A program made the position numbers and the translations under genes. Below the pieces are notes generated by a model that did no database searches, was not told where the DNA came from, and was given only the letters and a program-made list of their open reading frames with translations. A stretch of 64,000 bases of DNA from Sporosarcina sp. BP05 (GTDB lineage: Bacteria > Bacillota > Bacilli > Bacillales_A > Planococcaceae): the NCBI RefSeq assembly GCF_014282005.1, contig NZ_JACFTD010000004.1, positions 186,001 through 250,000 on the forward strand. Reading direction: 5' to 3'. Positions 34,229 through 44,107 of the stretch are shown piece by piece (within the stretch, counting starts at the first letter, position 1; each line of letters begins with the position of its first letter).

Positions 34229-35860
34229 TTATGCCCGATTGCCAAGAATTGCTTCTGCAATATTCACTGCATGGTCACCTACACGCTCCAGGTTAGAAAC
34301 GATATCAACAAACACCATGCCTGATTGCGCGGTACAACGTCCTTCATTAAGTCTTAAAATATGGTTCTTTCTGAATTTCCGCTCCATTTTATCAATGAGA
34401 ACTTCTTTTTCAGCAACTGTTCTTGCCATCTCCATATCATTGTGATTGAGTGATTCAACAGCTTTCTGAACAGTTTCAATCGTAAGCGTGAACATTTCCG
34501 TCAGATCATTCATCGCGTCGTCCGTCAATTTCACACGGTTGACATCGCGGAAATCAATAAGTTCGACGATATTTTCAAAATGGTCACCAATCCGTTCAAT
34601 ATCACGGACTGTATCCATAAGCATAAAGTGACGTGTGGATTCTATCGGCGAAATACTGACTGTAGTGATTTCAACAAGATAGTCCGTAATTTTACGGTCT
34701 AGGTTATTGATAGCATCTTCAATTTGATAAGCAGTCTCTGCATGTTTTTTATTGCCAGTTTTCAAGTATTCGAAAGACTCCTGTAAACCACGGACACCGA
34801 ATTCACCCATCCGAATAATTTCTTCTTTCGCTTGTCCGATTGCAACGGCAGGTGATTGCTCGATAAAGTGCCTGTCTAGATGCTTCGGTTTGTATTCGAT
34901 TGTAACATCTTCACCCGGAATCATTTTCGTAACTAACCAAGCCCAAGCTCCGATTAACGGGAACTGGATGATTGTATTGGCAATATTGAACGAACCGTGT
35001 GCAAACGCAATTTGCATTTTACTTTCAAGGACCAACACACCCGATAGCCACTCAACATATGCAGTGAACGGTATAAGCAGCAGCATGAAGATGACCGTTC
35101 CAACAACATTAAATAATACGTGTGCTGCGGCAGCACGTTTCGCCGCTACCGATGCACCGATTGAAGCAAGGATAGCCGTAATGGTTGTCCCAATATTGTC
35201 TCCAAACAGAATTGGCAATGCTCCATTCATATCTATGAGATTTTCGGCATAAAGGCCCTGCAAAATACCAACCGTTGCACTCGAACTTTGAACAATCAAT
35301 GTAAATACTGTACCGACAACTACTCCAAGCATCGGTTGATCGCTCATCGAAAGCATCATATCAGTGAATACATCTAATTCCCGAAGCGGCTTCATCCCGC
35401 CACTCATTAATTCGAGCCCTAAGAAAAGTCCACCAAAGCCAAAAATGACTTCTCCCAAGTTTTTTACCTGGCTTTTCTTAACAAAGAAAATGAGGAATGC
35501 TCCAATAGCCATAATTGGCAGTGCATACGCTCCGACATCAAGGCCGATTATGAACGCAGTTACTGTCGTCCCAATATTGGCTCCCATTATGACGCCAATG
35601 GCTTGTCGGAGTGTCATGAAACCAGCACTCACAAGTCCTACAGTAATAACAGTGGTCCCAGAACTCGATTGAATTAAGACTGTAACGATAATCCCGACCA
35701 ATACACCCATGAACGGATTCGTCGTGAATCGGTCAAGGATTGCGCGAAGCCTGTCCCCCGCCGCTTTTTGAAGGCCATCTCCCATATACTTTATAGCGAA
35801 CAAGAAAATTCCGAGTCCACCAAAAAACTGGAACAGTATTTCCTGCCAGTTTACCTCCAT
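34229..35860 (-). CDS. Na/Pi cotransporter family protein with C-terminal PhoU-like domain
   Basis: The 543-aa product has two inverted transport repeats, each with the QSSS motif (TVLIQSSSGTTV and TLIVQSSSATVG) of NptA/SLC34-type sodium-phosphate cotransporters, plus a C-terminal helical PhoU-like domain (about 350-540) with FMLMDTVRDIERIGDHFENI and VSNLERVGDHAVNIAEA. It likely moves phosphate across the membrane, with the PhoU part as regulator. ATG 35860 follows GGAGGTTGACTGCATA; a start six codons upstream lacks a site. Confidence 0.9.
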   Translation of the reverse strand: MEVNWQEILFQFFGGLGIFLFAIKYMGDGLQKAAGDRLRAILDRFTTNPFMGVLVGIIVTVLIQSSSGTTVITVGLVSAGFMTLRQAIGVIMGANIGTTVTAFIIGLDVGAYALPIMAIGAFLIFFVKKSQVKNLGEVIFGFGGLFLGLELMSGGMKPLRELDVFTDMMLSMSDQPMLGVVVGTVFTLIVQSSSATVGILQGLYAENLIDMNGALPILFGDNIGTTITAILASIGASVAAKRAAAAHVLFNVVGTVIFMLLLIPFTAYVEWLSGVLVLESKMQIAFAHGSFNIANTIIQFPLIGAWAWLVTKMIPGEDVTIEYKPKHLDRHFIEQSPAVAIGQAKEEIIRMGEFGVRGLQESFEYLKTGNKKHAETAYQIEDAINNLDRKITDYLVEITTVSISPIESTRHFMLMDTVRDIERIGDHFENIVELIDFRDVNRVKLTDDAMNDLTEMFTLTIETVQKAVESLNHNDMEMARTVAEKEVLIDKMERKFRKNHILRLNEGRCTAQSGMVFVDIVSNLERVGDHAVNIAEAILGNRA

Positions 35861-36058
35861 TATGCAGTCAACCTCCATTATGCTTTATGTATCGCATCTC
35901 ATTATGACGATAGCCACCCCCAATTGTAAATAGCAGGAGTCGAATCTTTACATTCCCTTAACAATTGATTTAGGAAATGTCATCATTCTGTCGAAAATAG
36001 TTGCGCGCACAATTGCGTCGTTAAATGATAGACTGGTTTAGATGGAGGAGGTTTTAAA

Positions 36059-36562
36059 GTGAAGTTCCACCAACTAGTCAAAGCAGCAATCCATGAACCG
36101 AAAAAATTGGCAGCCTTTCGCCTATTACCCATTGGCAAAGTGTTTCGCTATGTTTTCATTTTCGTTGCGTTGTTCACATTGCTATCATTCACCCGTTATT
36201 TAGTAGGAAATGCAACACTTTTCGAATCTTCGCCAGAACTGCTCGAACACGGAGAAACAATTGGAGGACTGATTTATCCAATTGCAATTCTTCTGCAGCT
36301 CGTTATCAGTACATCTTATATCTTCATTCGAATCAGTATTTTTGGATACGTGGGAATCCTGTTGTTAAAACTTATGAAAAGACGTGGGGAATACCGTCAT
36401 ATGTGGAGAACTTCCGCTATTGCGATTACTATCCCTATTCTTCTGACCATCGGGCTTGATTTCTTTCCGGCAATGAATAACGCTAGTACAGCCATCACAT
36501 CCCTTGTCCACTTCGCTTATATTGCGGCTGCAGCTAAGTACTATCCAAAAATACCTCGATGA
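36059..36562 (+). CDS. yqgB: DUF1189 family membrane protein (YqgB-like)
   Basis: The 167-aa product starts HQLVKAAIHEPKKLAAFRLL with the family pattern of a Pro-Lys-x-x-Ala-x-Phe-Arg stretch before the first helix, and has four membrane segments (about 28-48, 75-98, 103-115, 125-150). Position next to yqfZ and ispG supports B. subtilis YqgB, although this one is shorter than typical family members. The start is GTG 36059 after TGGAGGAGG. The function is unknown. Confidence 0.72.
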   Translation: MKFHQLVKAAIHEPKKLAAFRLLPIGKVFRYVFIFVALFTLLSFTRYLVGNATLFESSPELLEHGETIGGLIYPIAILLQLVISTSYIFIRISIFGYVGILLLKLMKRRGEYRHMWRTSAIAITIPILLTIGLDFFPAMNNASTAITSLVHFAYIAAAAKYYPKIPR

Positions 36563-36607
36563 ATACTTCCCCTTTCCGTGCATATAGTGGCGAAAGGGGG
36601 AATTTCC

Positions 36608-36949
36608 ATGAGAATACTACTACTCGCAGTCTTATTATTCGTAACCGTTCATTTTATCCGACTCGATTTAATGGAAGGCACAATCCCGCTTGCTTCTTAT
36701 GCTCAAGAACAGCCAACATGTAAAGAAGAACAAAAAGTGAAGACGATACCTGTCACTACAGTTGATGGAGATACTATCGAAACACTGTTCGCATTATATC
36801 CAGATCCCGAGTCTAGCTTTATTGATAGGTTGTCTTCCTTCTACACCTTGAACCCACATCTTCAAAATCAACAGATTATCGGAGGCGAGAAAATCGTACT
36901 CCCGCTTCCCCTTTTACAAACGGAAAAATGCATAGAGTCTAATCGATAA
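36608..36949 (+). CDS. yqfZ: YqfZ-like protein with signal anchor and LysM-like domain
   Basis: The 113-aa product starts at ATG 36608 after AAAGGGGGAATTTCC. It has an N-terminal hydrophobic segment (MRILLLAVLLFVTVHFI) and a C-terminal LysM-like fold: TTVDGDTIETLFALYPD, YTLNPHLQNQQIIGGEKIVL. Two Cys (Cys38 and one near the end) could form a disulphide outside the cell. The position before ispG fits B. subtilis yqfZ. A cell wall role is inference. Confidence 0.75.
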   Translation: MRILLLAVLLFVTVHFIRLDLMEGTIPLASYAQEQPTCKEEQKVKTIPVTTVDGDTIETLFALYPDPESSFIDRLSSFYTLNPHLQNQQIIGGEKIVLPLPLLQTEKCIESNR

Positions 36950-37031
36950 GGGTTGTCCCTTGTCTTTTTACTATGAAGATTGCTAAAATAGTTATAGTTA
37001 TGAGGCTAAGGCCGACTAAGGAGCGAAATAA

Positions 37032-38156
37032 ATGAATGCTATGATAAACAGAAAAAACACACGTCCTGTACGAGTTGGTAACCTAACAATTGGCGGAAGC
37101 AACGAGCTTTTCATCCAAAGTATGACAACGACTAAGACACATGATGTCGAAGCAACAGTCGCAGAAATCTTGCGCCTAGAAGAAGCCGGATGCCAAATTG
37201 TCCGTGTTGCGTGTCCAGATGAGCGCGCGGCCTATTCCATCGGTGAAATCAAAAAACGTATCAATATCCCTCTTGTTGTCGATATCCATTTCGACTATAA
37301 ATTGGCGTTGATTGCTATTGAACAAGGGGCAGACAAAATTCGAATTAACCCTGGTAATATAGGAAGACAGGCGAAAGTCGAAGCTGTCGTCAATGCAGCG
37401 AAAGCAAAAGGTATTCCGATTCGAATTGGTGTCAACGCTGGTTCACTTGAGAAAAAGATTCTTGAAAAATACGGTTACCCAACTGCCGACGGAATGGTAG
37501 AAAGTGCCCTGCATCACATTAAAATATTGGAAGACCTCGATTTTCACGACATCATCGTGTCATTAAAAGCTTCTGATGTAAATTTAGCAGTCGAAGCGTA
37601 TCAAAAAGCCGCGGCAGCATTCGATTATCCCTTGCACCTCGGCATTACAGAGTCTGGGACATTGTTTTCAGGGTCTATTAAGAGTTCGGCGGGTCTGGGC
37701 ACCCTTCTGTCAGCTGGCATCGGCAACACGATGCGCGTATCGCTGAGTGCTGATCCTGTCCAAGAAATTAAAGTGGCACGCGAGTTATTGAAAATATTCG
37801 CCCTTTCTTCGAACGCAGCTACACTTATATCATGTCCGACATGCGGACGGATTGAAATTGACCTTATTACGATTGCAAATGAAATCGAAGAATATATTTC
37901 ACACATTAAAGCACCACTGAAAGTTGCGGTGCTCGGTTGCGCGGTCAATGGTCCCGGCGAAGCACGTGAAGCGGATATCGGAATCGCGGGTGCCCGCGGC
38001 GAAGGTCTTCTCTTCATGAAAGGGAAAACGGTGCGCAAAGTACCAGAAGCAACGATGGTCGAAGAATTAAAAATCGAAATTGACAAACTTGCGGAAGAAT
38101 ATTTCGAAAAGAAAAGACAGGAAGAACTTCTCCTGCAAGGTGGGACAGCGGAATGA
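37032..38156 (+). CDS. ispG: 4-hydroxy-3-methylbut-2-en-1-yl diphosphate synthase (flavodoxin)
   Basis: IspG makes HMBPP from MEcPP in the non-mevalonate isoprenoid pathway. The 374-aa product has the TIM-barrel N-terminal part ([38 protein letters not shown]) and the iron-sulfur domain with Cys in [13 protein letters not shown] and [18 protein letters not shown] precedes ATG 37032. It overlaps yqfW by 4 nt. The partner enzyme IspH is encoded 6 kb away. Confidence 0.97.
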   Translation: MNAMINRKNTRPVRVGNLTIGGSNELFIQSMTTTKTHDVEATVAEILRLEEAGCQIVRVACPDERAAYSIGEIKKRINIPLVVDIHFDYKLALIAIEQGADKIRINPGNIGRQAKVEAVVNAAKAKGIPIRIGVNAGSLEKKILEKYGYPTADGMVESALHHIKILEDLDFHDIIVSLKASDVNLAVEAYQKAAAAFDYPLHLGITESGTLFSGSIKSSAGLGTLLSAGIGNTMRVSLSADPVQEIKVARELLKIFALSSNAATLISCPTCGRIEIDLITIANEIEEYISHIKAPLKVAVLGCAVNGPGEAREADIGIAGARGEGLLFMKGKTVRKVPEATMVEELKIEIDKLAEEYFEKKRQEELLLQGGTAE

Positions 38157-38740
38157 GAAACCTCCGCTTTGGCATCGACATTGACGGTACTGTGACATGC
38201 CCCACTTCTCTATTACCGCATATCAATGAGCAATACGGATGCAATCTTGTCCTTGATGATATTAAAGAATATGACTTAACAAAAGCGTTTACGGTAGATG
38301 AAAAAGCCTTCTACGAATGGTATAGAAGTGCGGAGGCGCATATTTACAAAACCTCAGCTGCACAACAATATGCCAAAGAAACGTTAACCAGCTGGCAGGC
38401 GCAGTTTGAACTGTATTACATTTCTGCCCGCGGCCATCACGTCTATGACTCCACACTAGACTGGTTCAAACAACAGGAAATCCCGTATGATCATATCGAA
38501 CTTGTCGGAAGTCATTATAAAATTGAAACAGCGAAAAAGTTCGGTGTTCATGCCTTTTTTGAAGACAAGCATGACAACGCGGTTGAAATCCATGAAGAAC
38601 TCGACATTCCGGTCATACTTTTTGACACACCGTATAACCGGAAGCCAATTCCTAATGGCGTCATCCGTGTCTACGATTGGCAAGAAGCGAATAATAGAAT
38701 CAAGAAGTTATTTCCAATAGAAGAACCTTCATTTAACTAA
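38153..38740 (+). CDS. yqfW: HAD-type nucleotidase YqfW
   Basis: The 195-aa product has the HAD motif [13 protein letters not shown], motif II ISARGHH and motif [14 protein letters not shown], with a helical cap, and matches B. subtilis YqfW (putative 5'(3')-deoxyribonucleotidase-like). It is translationally coupled to ispG through an ATGA overlap. The physiological substrate is not known. Confidence 0.88.
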   Translation: MRNLRFGIDIDGTVTCPTSLLPHINEQYGCNLVLDDIKEYDLTKAFTVDEKAFYEWYRSAEAHIYKTSAAQQYAKETLTSWQAQFELYYISARGHHVYDSTLDWFKQQEIPYDHIELVGSHYKIETAKKFGVHAFFEDKHDNAVEIHEELDIPVILFDTPYNRKPIPNGVIRVYDWQEANNRIKKLFPIEEPSFN

Positions 38741-38784
38741 AAAAACGTTGTGAAACTCTAATCTAAGAGTTTCACAACGTTTTT
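38740..38784. terminator. Bidirectional terminator yqfW/zur
   Basis: An 18-bp stem, arms AAAAACGTTGTGAAACTCT and AGAGTTTCACAACGTTTTT, lies between convergent yqfW and zur. Confidence 0.92.
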
Positions 38785-39200
38785 CATTTTTGCACACATA
38801 GCGGACATTTTCCATAGATTTCGAATTTATGTCCTTCCACTTCATAGTCCGGTAAATTGACAGTAATCATTTCCATTGGACAATGCGGAATACTGCGCGT
38901 CTTGCCACATGCTGTACAAATGAAATGATGGTGGTGAACGCCAGGATCACATTGCATTCGGAAATGCCGTTCCCCGTTCAAATCTGTTTCTTCAAGAATC
39001 CCCAGTTCTGAAAAGGTTGATAAGTTTCGATAGATCGTATCGAAACTTATTCCCGGATTATCGTCTGCCATGAAGTTCTTCACTTCGAGAGCAGTTAAAT
39101 AACGGTCTTTATTCGAAAAGAACTTTAAAATCGTATCTCTATTTTTCGTTCGTTTAAATTGGTTTTCCTGAAGAATCCGCCATGCCTCATCAAGTGTCAA
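38784..39200 (-). CDS. zur: Zinc uptake regulator Zur (Fur family)
   Basis: The 138-aa Fur-family repressor has an N-terminal winged helix (FKRTKNRDTILKFFSN, SFDTIYRNLSTFSELGI) and a C-terminal metal domain. The HHHHFICTACGK and CPLC pairs give the structural Zn(Cys)4 site, and His-rich segments make the sensory site. It overlaps znuB by 4 nt and is the third gene of znuC-znuB-zur, which supports Zur over Fur or PerR. Confidence 0.92.
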   Translation of the reverse strand: MTLDEAWRILQENQFKRTKNRDTILKFFSNKDRYLTALEVKNFMADDNPGISFDTIYRNLSTFSELGILEETDLNGERHFRMQCDPGVHHHHFICTACGKTRSIPHCPMEMITVNLPDYEVEGHKFEIYGKCPLCVQK

Positions 39201-40063
39201 ACCAACTCCCCCTTCACCATACGGGCATTACGTCCGCCCTGCATTTTCTTCCAAGCGAGCACCACTAACAAAATAACGATTGACGTGATAACAATCGTTC
39301 CTCCCGGAGCAATATCAAGATAATAGGCTGAAACAAGTCCAATGATAACCGCTAACTCGCCGAAAATAATGGAATAAATCATCGCACTCTTAAAACTTTT
39401 CGCAAGTTGGATAGCTGCCGCTACTGGAATCGTCATAAGTGACGACACAAGTAATATACCGACAATCCGCATAGAAGCCCCAATAACAAGCGCGACAATG
39501 ATCATGAACACCATCTGGATATAGCGCGAATTAATACCGGAAACTTTGGCATACTCCGCGTCAAATGACAAGGCAAATAGTTCTTTATAAAGAAATCGGA
39601 TATAGGTGATAACAATGATTGCAATAACGATAACAATGAAAAGATCCTGCCTGCTAACCGCTGAAACAGAACCGAATAAATAACCAATCAGATCAGAGCC
39701 GAAGCCTTTCGATAACGAGATGAAAATAGCACCTAGGCCGATACCTGCCGACAAAATAACCGGAATTGCAAGTTCCTCATAATGACGGTATGCACCCCGC
39801 AATTTTTCAATCAGCAGTGACCCACCTACAGCAGATGCGATCCCGAGGTAAACTGGGTTCAGCGCCGCAAAGAACAGTACTTGTTGGCTCAAATAAAGGC
39901 TTCCAGCGATTCCCGCAAGTGCAACATGACTGAGCGCATCCGCGATAAGGGAAAGACGTCTGACGACGATAAACAATCCTAGTAAAGGAGCGATAACACC
40001 GATGATTAAGCCGGAAAGAAATGCATTTTGCAGAAACTCATACGATAAAATATCATTAATCAT
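39197..40063 (-). CDS. znuB: High-affinity zinc ABC transporter permease
   Basis: The 288-aa membrane protein has eight hydrophobic segments and belongs to the ABC-3 metal permeases (GLIIGVIAPLLGLFIVVRRL, SLIADALSHVALAGI, SGINSRYIQMVFMI). It partners ZnuC with a 4-nt overlap and Zur with another. No binding-protein gene (znuA) is present in this cluster. Confidence 0.94.
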   Translation of the reverse strand: MINDILSYEFLQNAFLSGLIIGVIAPLLGLFIVVRRLSLIADALSHVALAGIAGSLYLSQQVLFFAALNPVYLGIASAVGGSLLIEKLRGAYRHYEELAIPVILSAGIGLGAIFISLSKGFGSDLIGYLFGSVSAVSRQDLFIVIVIAIIVITYIRFLYKELFALSFDAEYAKVSGINSRYIQMVFMIIVALVIGASMRIVGILLVSSLMTIPVAAAIQLAKSFKSAMIYSIIFGELAVIIGLVSAYYLDIAPGGTIVITSIVILLVVLAWKKMQGGRNARMVKGELV

Positions 40064-40830
40064 CGTTCCACCTCATCCGTTTGCTGGTGGACGCGCCGAA
40101 CAGGGTGTCCATACCATCTAGAAACGTCATCATCTTCCATCTTTTTATAATCGGATTGTTTTCCGTGAAAATGAATCGTTCGGTTCAAACAAGCCACATG
40201 GGTTGCAAGATCAGTAACGAGGTCAATTTCATGTGTTACAAGCAAGATTGCGATTCCATGCTCACGATTTAATGTATTCAGCATAGAATAAAACGACGCG
40301 ACATTTTGCTGATCAATACCAACTGTCGGTTCATCCATAATAAGAAGATCTGGTTCTCCTGCAAGCGCCCTTGCTATGAACACACGCTGTTGTTGACCGC
40401 CGGATAGCTCGCCCATATTTCGTTTCGCGTAACTGTCCATACCGACGATACTAAGTGCTTCTAGCGTTCGCTGCTCATCTTTCTTCGAAAAGCTTTTGAA
40501 CATTCCTACTTTCCGAGTCAAACCGCTACGTACAACTTCAAGAACGGTTGCTGGGAAACCTGAGTTAAACGAATTGGATTTCTGTGAAACATAGCCAATC
40601 CGTTCCCTATGCTTAAATGATTCTATATCCGAACCAAAAAGTTTTACCGAGCCACTGGTTGGTTGTAAGAGACCGAGAATAATATTGATGAGTGTTGATT
40701 TACCAGAACCATTCGGCCCTATCAAGGCCCAAAATTCACCCTCTCCTACCTCGAGAGAAATATGATCAAGGGCGATTGACTGTTCATAATTGAAACTGAC
40801 GTCGTCCAATTGAATAAGATTAGTTGTCAT
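40060..40830 (-). CDS. znuC: Zinc ABC transporter ATP-binding protein
   Basis: The 256-aa ATPase has Walker A GPNGSGKST (residues 38-46), the Q loop region GYVSQKS, signature LSGGQQQRVFIARAL, Walker B LLIMDEPTVGID and the switch His in LLVTHEIDLV. It powers the ZnuB channel. It is first in the znuC-znuB-zur operon, and a Zur-like palindrome lies just upstream. Confidence 0.94.
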   Translation of the reverse strand: MTTNLIQLDDVSFNYEQSIALDHISLEVGEGEFWALIGPNGSGKSTLINIILGLLQPTSGSVKLFGSDIESFKHRERIGYVSQKSNSFNSGFPATVLEVVRSGLTRKVGMFKSFSKKDEQRTLEALSIVGMDSYAKRNMGELSGGQQQRVFIARALAGEPDLLIMDEPTVGIDQQNVASFYSMLNTLNREHGIAILLVTHEIDLVTDLATHVACLNRTIHFHGKQSDYKKMEDDDVSRWYGHPVRRVHQQTDEVER

Positions 40831-40848
40831 TTTACTATCCTTTCCTTA

Positions 40849-40869
40849 AAACAGGAATCATTCCGATTC
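40849..40869 (-). promoter_or_regulatory. Candidate Zur operator upstream of znuC
   Basis: A 21-bp site centred at 40859 contains the perfect inverted repeat GGAATCATTCC. By my count it agrees with the Bacillus Zur box (AAATCGTAAT-N-ATTACGATTT type) at about 15 of 21 positions. It lies 19-39 bp before the znuC start, a location where a repressor would block transcription of znuCB-zur. Confidence 0.6.
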
Positions 40870-40932
40870 ACTCGTCAAATTATAAACCATGACACGAGTG
40901 GATACAACCATTTAAGAAAGAGGGAATTATCA

Positions 40933-41181
40933 GTGGATTATGCGCAACTACTAAATGAGGTCAAAACGAGAAGCGATGATGAAGTGAAAATCATTGCAAA
41001 GCAATACGGAATTGACTTTTCCAAAACAGAAATAAGAGCACTTCGGCCATTGCTTGATGAAATTTCTTTCCATTGGCTCTTCACTGGGATTCCAGAAACT
41101 TTTATCGCTAAAATCCGTGGAGCTATTGGTGATAATAAAACTGAAGTCCTATTTAAAAAGTATTTAGACTCCACCAAGTGA
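40933..41181 (+). CDS. yqfT: DUF2624 protein (YqfT-like)
   Basis: The 82-aa product starts at GTG 40933 after AAAGAGGGAATTATCA. It is a small helical protein with the pattern KIIAKQYGIDFSKTEIRALR and FLLF-free polar helices, in the place of B. subtilis yqfT (about 85 aa). The longer frame to 40810 overlaps the znuC promoter and is not coding. The function is unknown. Confidence 0.78.
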   Translation: MDYAQLLNEVKTRSDDEVKIIAKQYGIDFSKTEIRALRPLLDEISFHWLFTGIPETFIAKIRGAIGDNKTEVLFKKYLDSTK

Positions 41182-41200
41182 CAAGTATGTCTAAAAGAAG

Positions 41201-41241
41201 AAAACCCACCTGCATAAATATCATTTGCAGGTGGGTTTTGC
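41201..41241. terminator. Bidirectional terminator yqfT/nfo
   Basis: Perfect arms AAAACCCACCTGCA and TGCAGGTGGGTTTT lie between convergent yqfT and nfo. Confidence 0.9.
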
Positions 41242-41244
41242 TAT

Positions 41245-42150
41245 TTAAATTCTTAACAAATCAATCTTCTCCGGTTGAAACGTTTTTGCTTTCAACATTT
41301 CTATCTCAAATTGATAAGGTGCCGTTTTCTTCTTTGGATCTAAACCTACAAAAGGTGTTTCAAGGATTTTAGGAATCGATTGGAACCCTTCATGATGAAC
41401 GATATAAGAAAGTGGTTCAAATCCAATATGACCGAAACCTATATTTTCATGGCGGTCTTTCTTTGCACCGCGCTCATTCTTACTATCATTGACATGAATA
41501 ACAGATATTCTGTCCATACCCACAATTTTATCGAACTCGTTTAGTACACCTTCAAAGTCACCGACGATATCATAGCCCGCGTCATGAACGTGACAGGTAT
41601 CAAAACAAACCGATAAACGTTCGTTATGTGTGACACCGTCGATAATCGCAGCAATTTCATCAAAGTTTCGACCGCATTCAGTCCCTTTCCCTGCCATCGT
41701 TTCGAGAGCAATGCGAACTGGATAGTCCTGGGAAAGAACTTCATTTAGTCCTTCGATAATTTTCGCGATTCCTAGATCAACACCCGCACCGACGTGCGCG
41801 CCTGGGTGAAGGACAATCTGATCAACGCCAAGTGCAGCTGTGCGTTCGATTTCACTTTGCAGAAAGTCGACACCAAGTCTGAATGTCTCAGGCTTTAACG
41901 TATTTGCAATGTTGATAATATACGGAGCATGGACGACGATATTTGATTGTCCATTGTCCTCCATACTCAGATGGCCTGCTGCTATATTCAGTTCCTCAAC
42001 CGGCTTCCTCCGTGTGTTCTGGGGTGCGCCGGTATAAATCATGAAAGTAGTTGCTCCGTAACTTGCAGCTTCCGCACTTGAGCCTAGTAGCATTTTGCTG
42101 CCGCTCATCGAAACGTGGGAGCCAAGCAATAATGGCTTATCATTTGTCAT
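41245..42150 (-). CDS. nfo: Endonuclease IV (AP endonuclease)
   Basis: Nfo cleaves abasic sites in base excision repair. The 301-aa TIM-barrel protein has the three-zinc ligands in [57 protein letters not shown] and GHIGFEP. It overlaps the cshB stop by 4 nt and is the B. subtilis YqfS equivalent, which protects spore DNA. Confidence 0.96.
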   Translation of the reverse strand: MTNDKPLLLGSHVSMSGSKMLLGSSAEAASYGATTFMIYTGAPQNTRRKPVEELNIAAGHLSMEDNGQSNIVVHAPYIINIANTLKPETFRLGVDFLQSEIERTAALGVDQIVLHPGAHVGAGVDLGIAKIIEGLNEVLSQDYPVRIALETMAGKGTECGRNFDEIAAIIDGVTHNERLSVCFDTCHVHDAGYDIVGDFEGVLNEFDKIVGMDRISVIHVNDSKNERGAKKDRHENIGFGHIGFEPLSYIVHHEGFQSIPKILETPFVGLDPKKKTAPYQFEIEMLKAKTFQPEKIDLLRI

Positions 42151-43442
42151 TTTTTACGTTTCAGTCTCCTTTCTCTCTTTTTAAAGCTCTCTACCTTCTG
42201 AGCCATTTTCTTTTTGTAACCTGGTTTTACTTTTGACGGTTTCGCAACGAATGAAATTGCTTTACGGTCAATATCATCCACTTCTTTTACTCGATTTTTT
42301 CTTGAATGGCGCTCTTTTACTTCAACCCACTCACCATTTTTTACTTCTTCATGAACAAACGGAATACCCATTTTTTCAATTCTAACTACTTTATCGTCTT
42401 CAGACGGTTCGTACAGTGTAATTGCCGTTCCCTTAAGCCCGGCACGTGCAGTACGTCCCACGCGGTGTATGAAGAACTCCAGATCTTCAGGCAGTTCGAA
42501 GTTAATAACGTGACTGACACCCGGAATATCAATTCCACGTGCTGCAAGATCTGTTGCTACGATATATTGGAATTCTAGATCACGGATTTGCTTCATCATC
42601 CGTGTTCGTTCACGCGGTGTTAAATCGCCGTGAATTCTTCCGACTTTAATGCCGCTTTCTGAAAGGAAAGTTGCGAGTCCTTCAGCGTTTTGTCTTGTAT
42701 TCATAAAGATGATTGCTAAATAAGGATTGATTCCTTCCATTACTTGCAATAACTTTTTCTTTTTACTCATACTGCGAACAGGAACAAGGGAGTAGTGCAT
42801 CCCTTCAGTCAATGGTTTACGTTCACCAATTTTCACATGAACAGGTGATTCCATGTATTTATTTAGGAACGGTTTTAGCTTTTCCGGAATCGTTGCTGAA
42901 AATACGTACATTTCAAGTTTAGCCGGCATTTTTGCTGCAAACTTATCGATATCTTCGATAAAGCCCATGTCGAATGCAAGATCCGCTTCATCTATAACCA
43001 AAATTTTAGCGGTATGAATAACAAGTGCTCCATTTTCGGACATATCGCTAATTCGTCCTGGTGTTCCAACGATAATATGTGGATTCGATTTTAATTTCCC
43101 GATAGACCGTTGTTTGTCCGTCCCCCCTATGAGCAGTGAACTGCGCACATCTGTGCCTTCTGTCATCTTCGCAAGTTCATTGTACAGTTGCGTCGCCAAC
43201 TCTCTTGTCGGAGCTGTGATAACCGCTTGAAGTTCATCAACAGCTACATCAGTACGTTGTAAAATCGGTATAAGGAAACTGTGAGATTTACCCGTTCCTG
43301 TATGTGCTTGTCCGATTGCATTCGTCCCTTTCAGGATGAGCGGTATAATTTCCTTTTGGATCGGTGTCGGATTTTCAAAGCCGAGCCTCCCGATTGCTTC
43401 CCGTAAAAACGGTTTAAATTGATAATCTGTAAATTTAGACAT
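42147..43442 (-). CDS. cshB: DEAD-box RNA helicase CshB
   Basis: The 431-aa helicase has a Q motif ([16 protein letters not shown]), Walker [10 protein letters not shown], motif [15 protein letters not shown] motif III (VFSATIP), and [10 protein letters not shown] motif VI, with a basic C-terminal tail ([20 protein letters not shown]). The CshB class is indicated by position (yqfR) and by the tail. ATG 43442 follows TTAGGAGGGTTACGA; the longer frame has no site. It acts in RNA metabolism and cold adaptation. Confidence 0.94.
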   Translation of the reverse strand: MSKFTDYQFKPFLREAIGRLGFENPTPIQKEIIPLILKGTNAIGQAHTGTGKSHSFLIPILQRTDVAVDELQAVITAPTRELATQLYNELAKMTEGTDVRSSLLIGGTDKQRSIGKLKSNPHIIVGTPGRISDMSENGALVIHTAKILVIDEADLAFDMGFIEDIDKFAAKMPAKLEMYVFSATIPEKLKPFLNKYMESPVHVKIGERKPLTEGMHYSLVPVRSMSKKKKLLQVMEGINPYLAIIFMNTRQNAEGLATFLSESGIKVGRIHGDLTPRERTRMMKQIRDLEFQYIVATDLAARGIDIPGVSHVINFELPEDLEFFIHRVGRTARAGLKGTAITLYEPSEDDKVVRIEKMGIPFVHEEVKNGEWVEVKERHSRKNRVKEVDDIDRKAISFVAKPSKVKPGYKKKMAQKVESFKKRERRLKRKK

Positions 43443-43554
43443 TCGTAACCCTCCTAATGTACACCTATTATAACACGATTTCGTTCCGCCGTATGCGATT
43501 TTCGCATAGTATACTATGTGAAAGTCCATTCTGATTAATTGAAAGGAGATAATT

Positions 43555-44043
43555 ATGAGGTATGAATCCTTTTATCCATTCGCGCGACAACAATCACAAC
43601 CAACTTCCATGGGACAAACGAGCTTCGGACCCCCTTCTCAAATGAGGCAGCAAACACCCAGACAACCGTTCATGAATGACCCAATGGGCAATCCATTCGG
43701 GGGTCAAACGGGCAATCCACCCGGGGGGCCAATGGGCAACCCAGCTGGGGGTCCGATGGCTGGTCAAGGGGAGCAACAAGTTCCATCAAAAATGGAATCG
43801 TATATGCAAACGGCGAACCAATTCTTAAATACAGCCCAGCAATTCGCACCTGTGGTCCAACAATTCGCGCCAATGGTTCAAAACTTGCCCGCAATGTGGC
43901 GATTGTATAAAGGCTTTCAATCACTCCCAGTAGCCGGTGCCGCTAGTTTACCTGTAAGCGGAGGAGTATCAGCCGCACGGTCAGTTGCAAATGTTGCATC
44001 CGGCCTGTCAGCCCCTCGCATCTTCCAGCCGCCCATTCGATAA
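43555..44043 (+). CDS. yqfQ: YqfQ/VrrA-like Gly-Pro-Gln-rich protein
   Basis: The 162-aa product is low complexity: a Gln/Pro-rich start, tandem copies of GNP-GG-P-MGNPAGGPM (about residues 45-70), and QFAPVVQQFAPMVQNLPAMW near the end. Members of the VrrA family (variable repeat region protein) have this build. The repeat segment is likely to vary in number between strains. A secreted or coat-associated role is unproven. It is located between cshB and ispH as in B. subtilis. Confidence 0.82.
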   Translation: MRYESFYPFARQQSQPTSMGQTSFGPPSQMRQQTPRQPFMNDPMGNPFGGQTGNPPGGPMGNPAGGPMAGQGEQQVPSKMESYMQTANQFLNTAQQFAPVVQQFAPMVQNLPAMWRLYKGFQSLPVAGAASLPVSGGVSAARSVANVASGLSAPRIFQPPIR

Positions 44044-44107
44044 TTTTGAATCCGCCGCCCAACTCCGTTATAATGGTTGATAGATCCTATTAGAGGAGTG
44101 AAACGGC

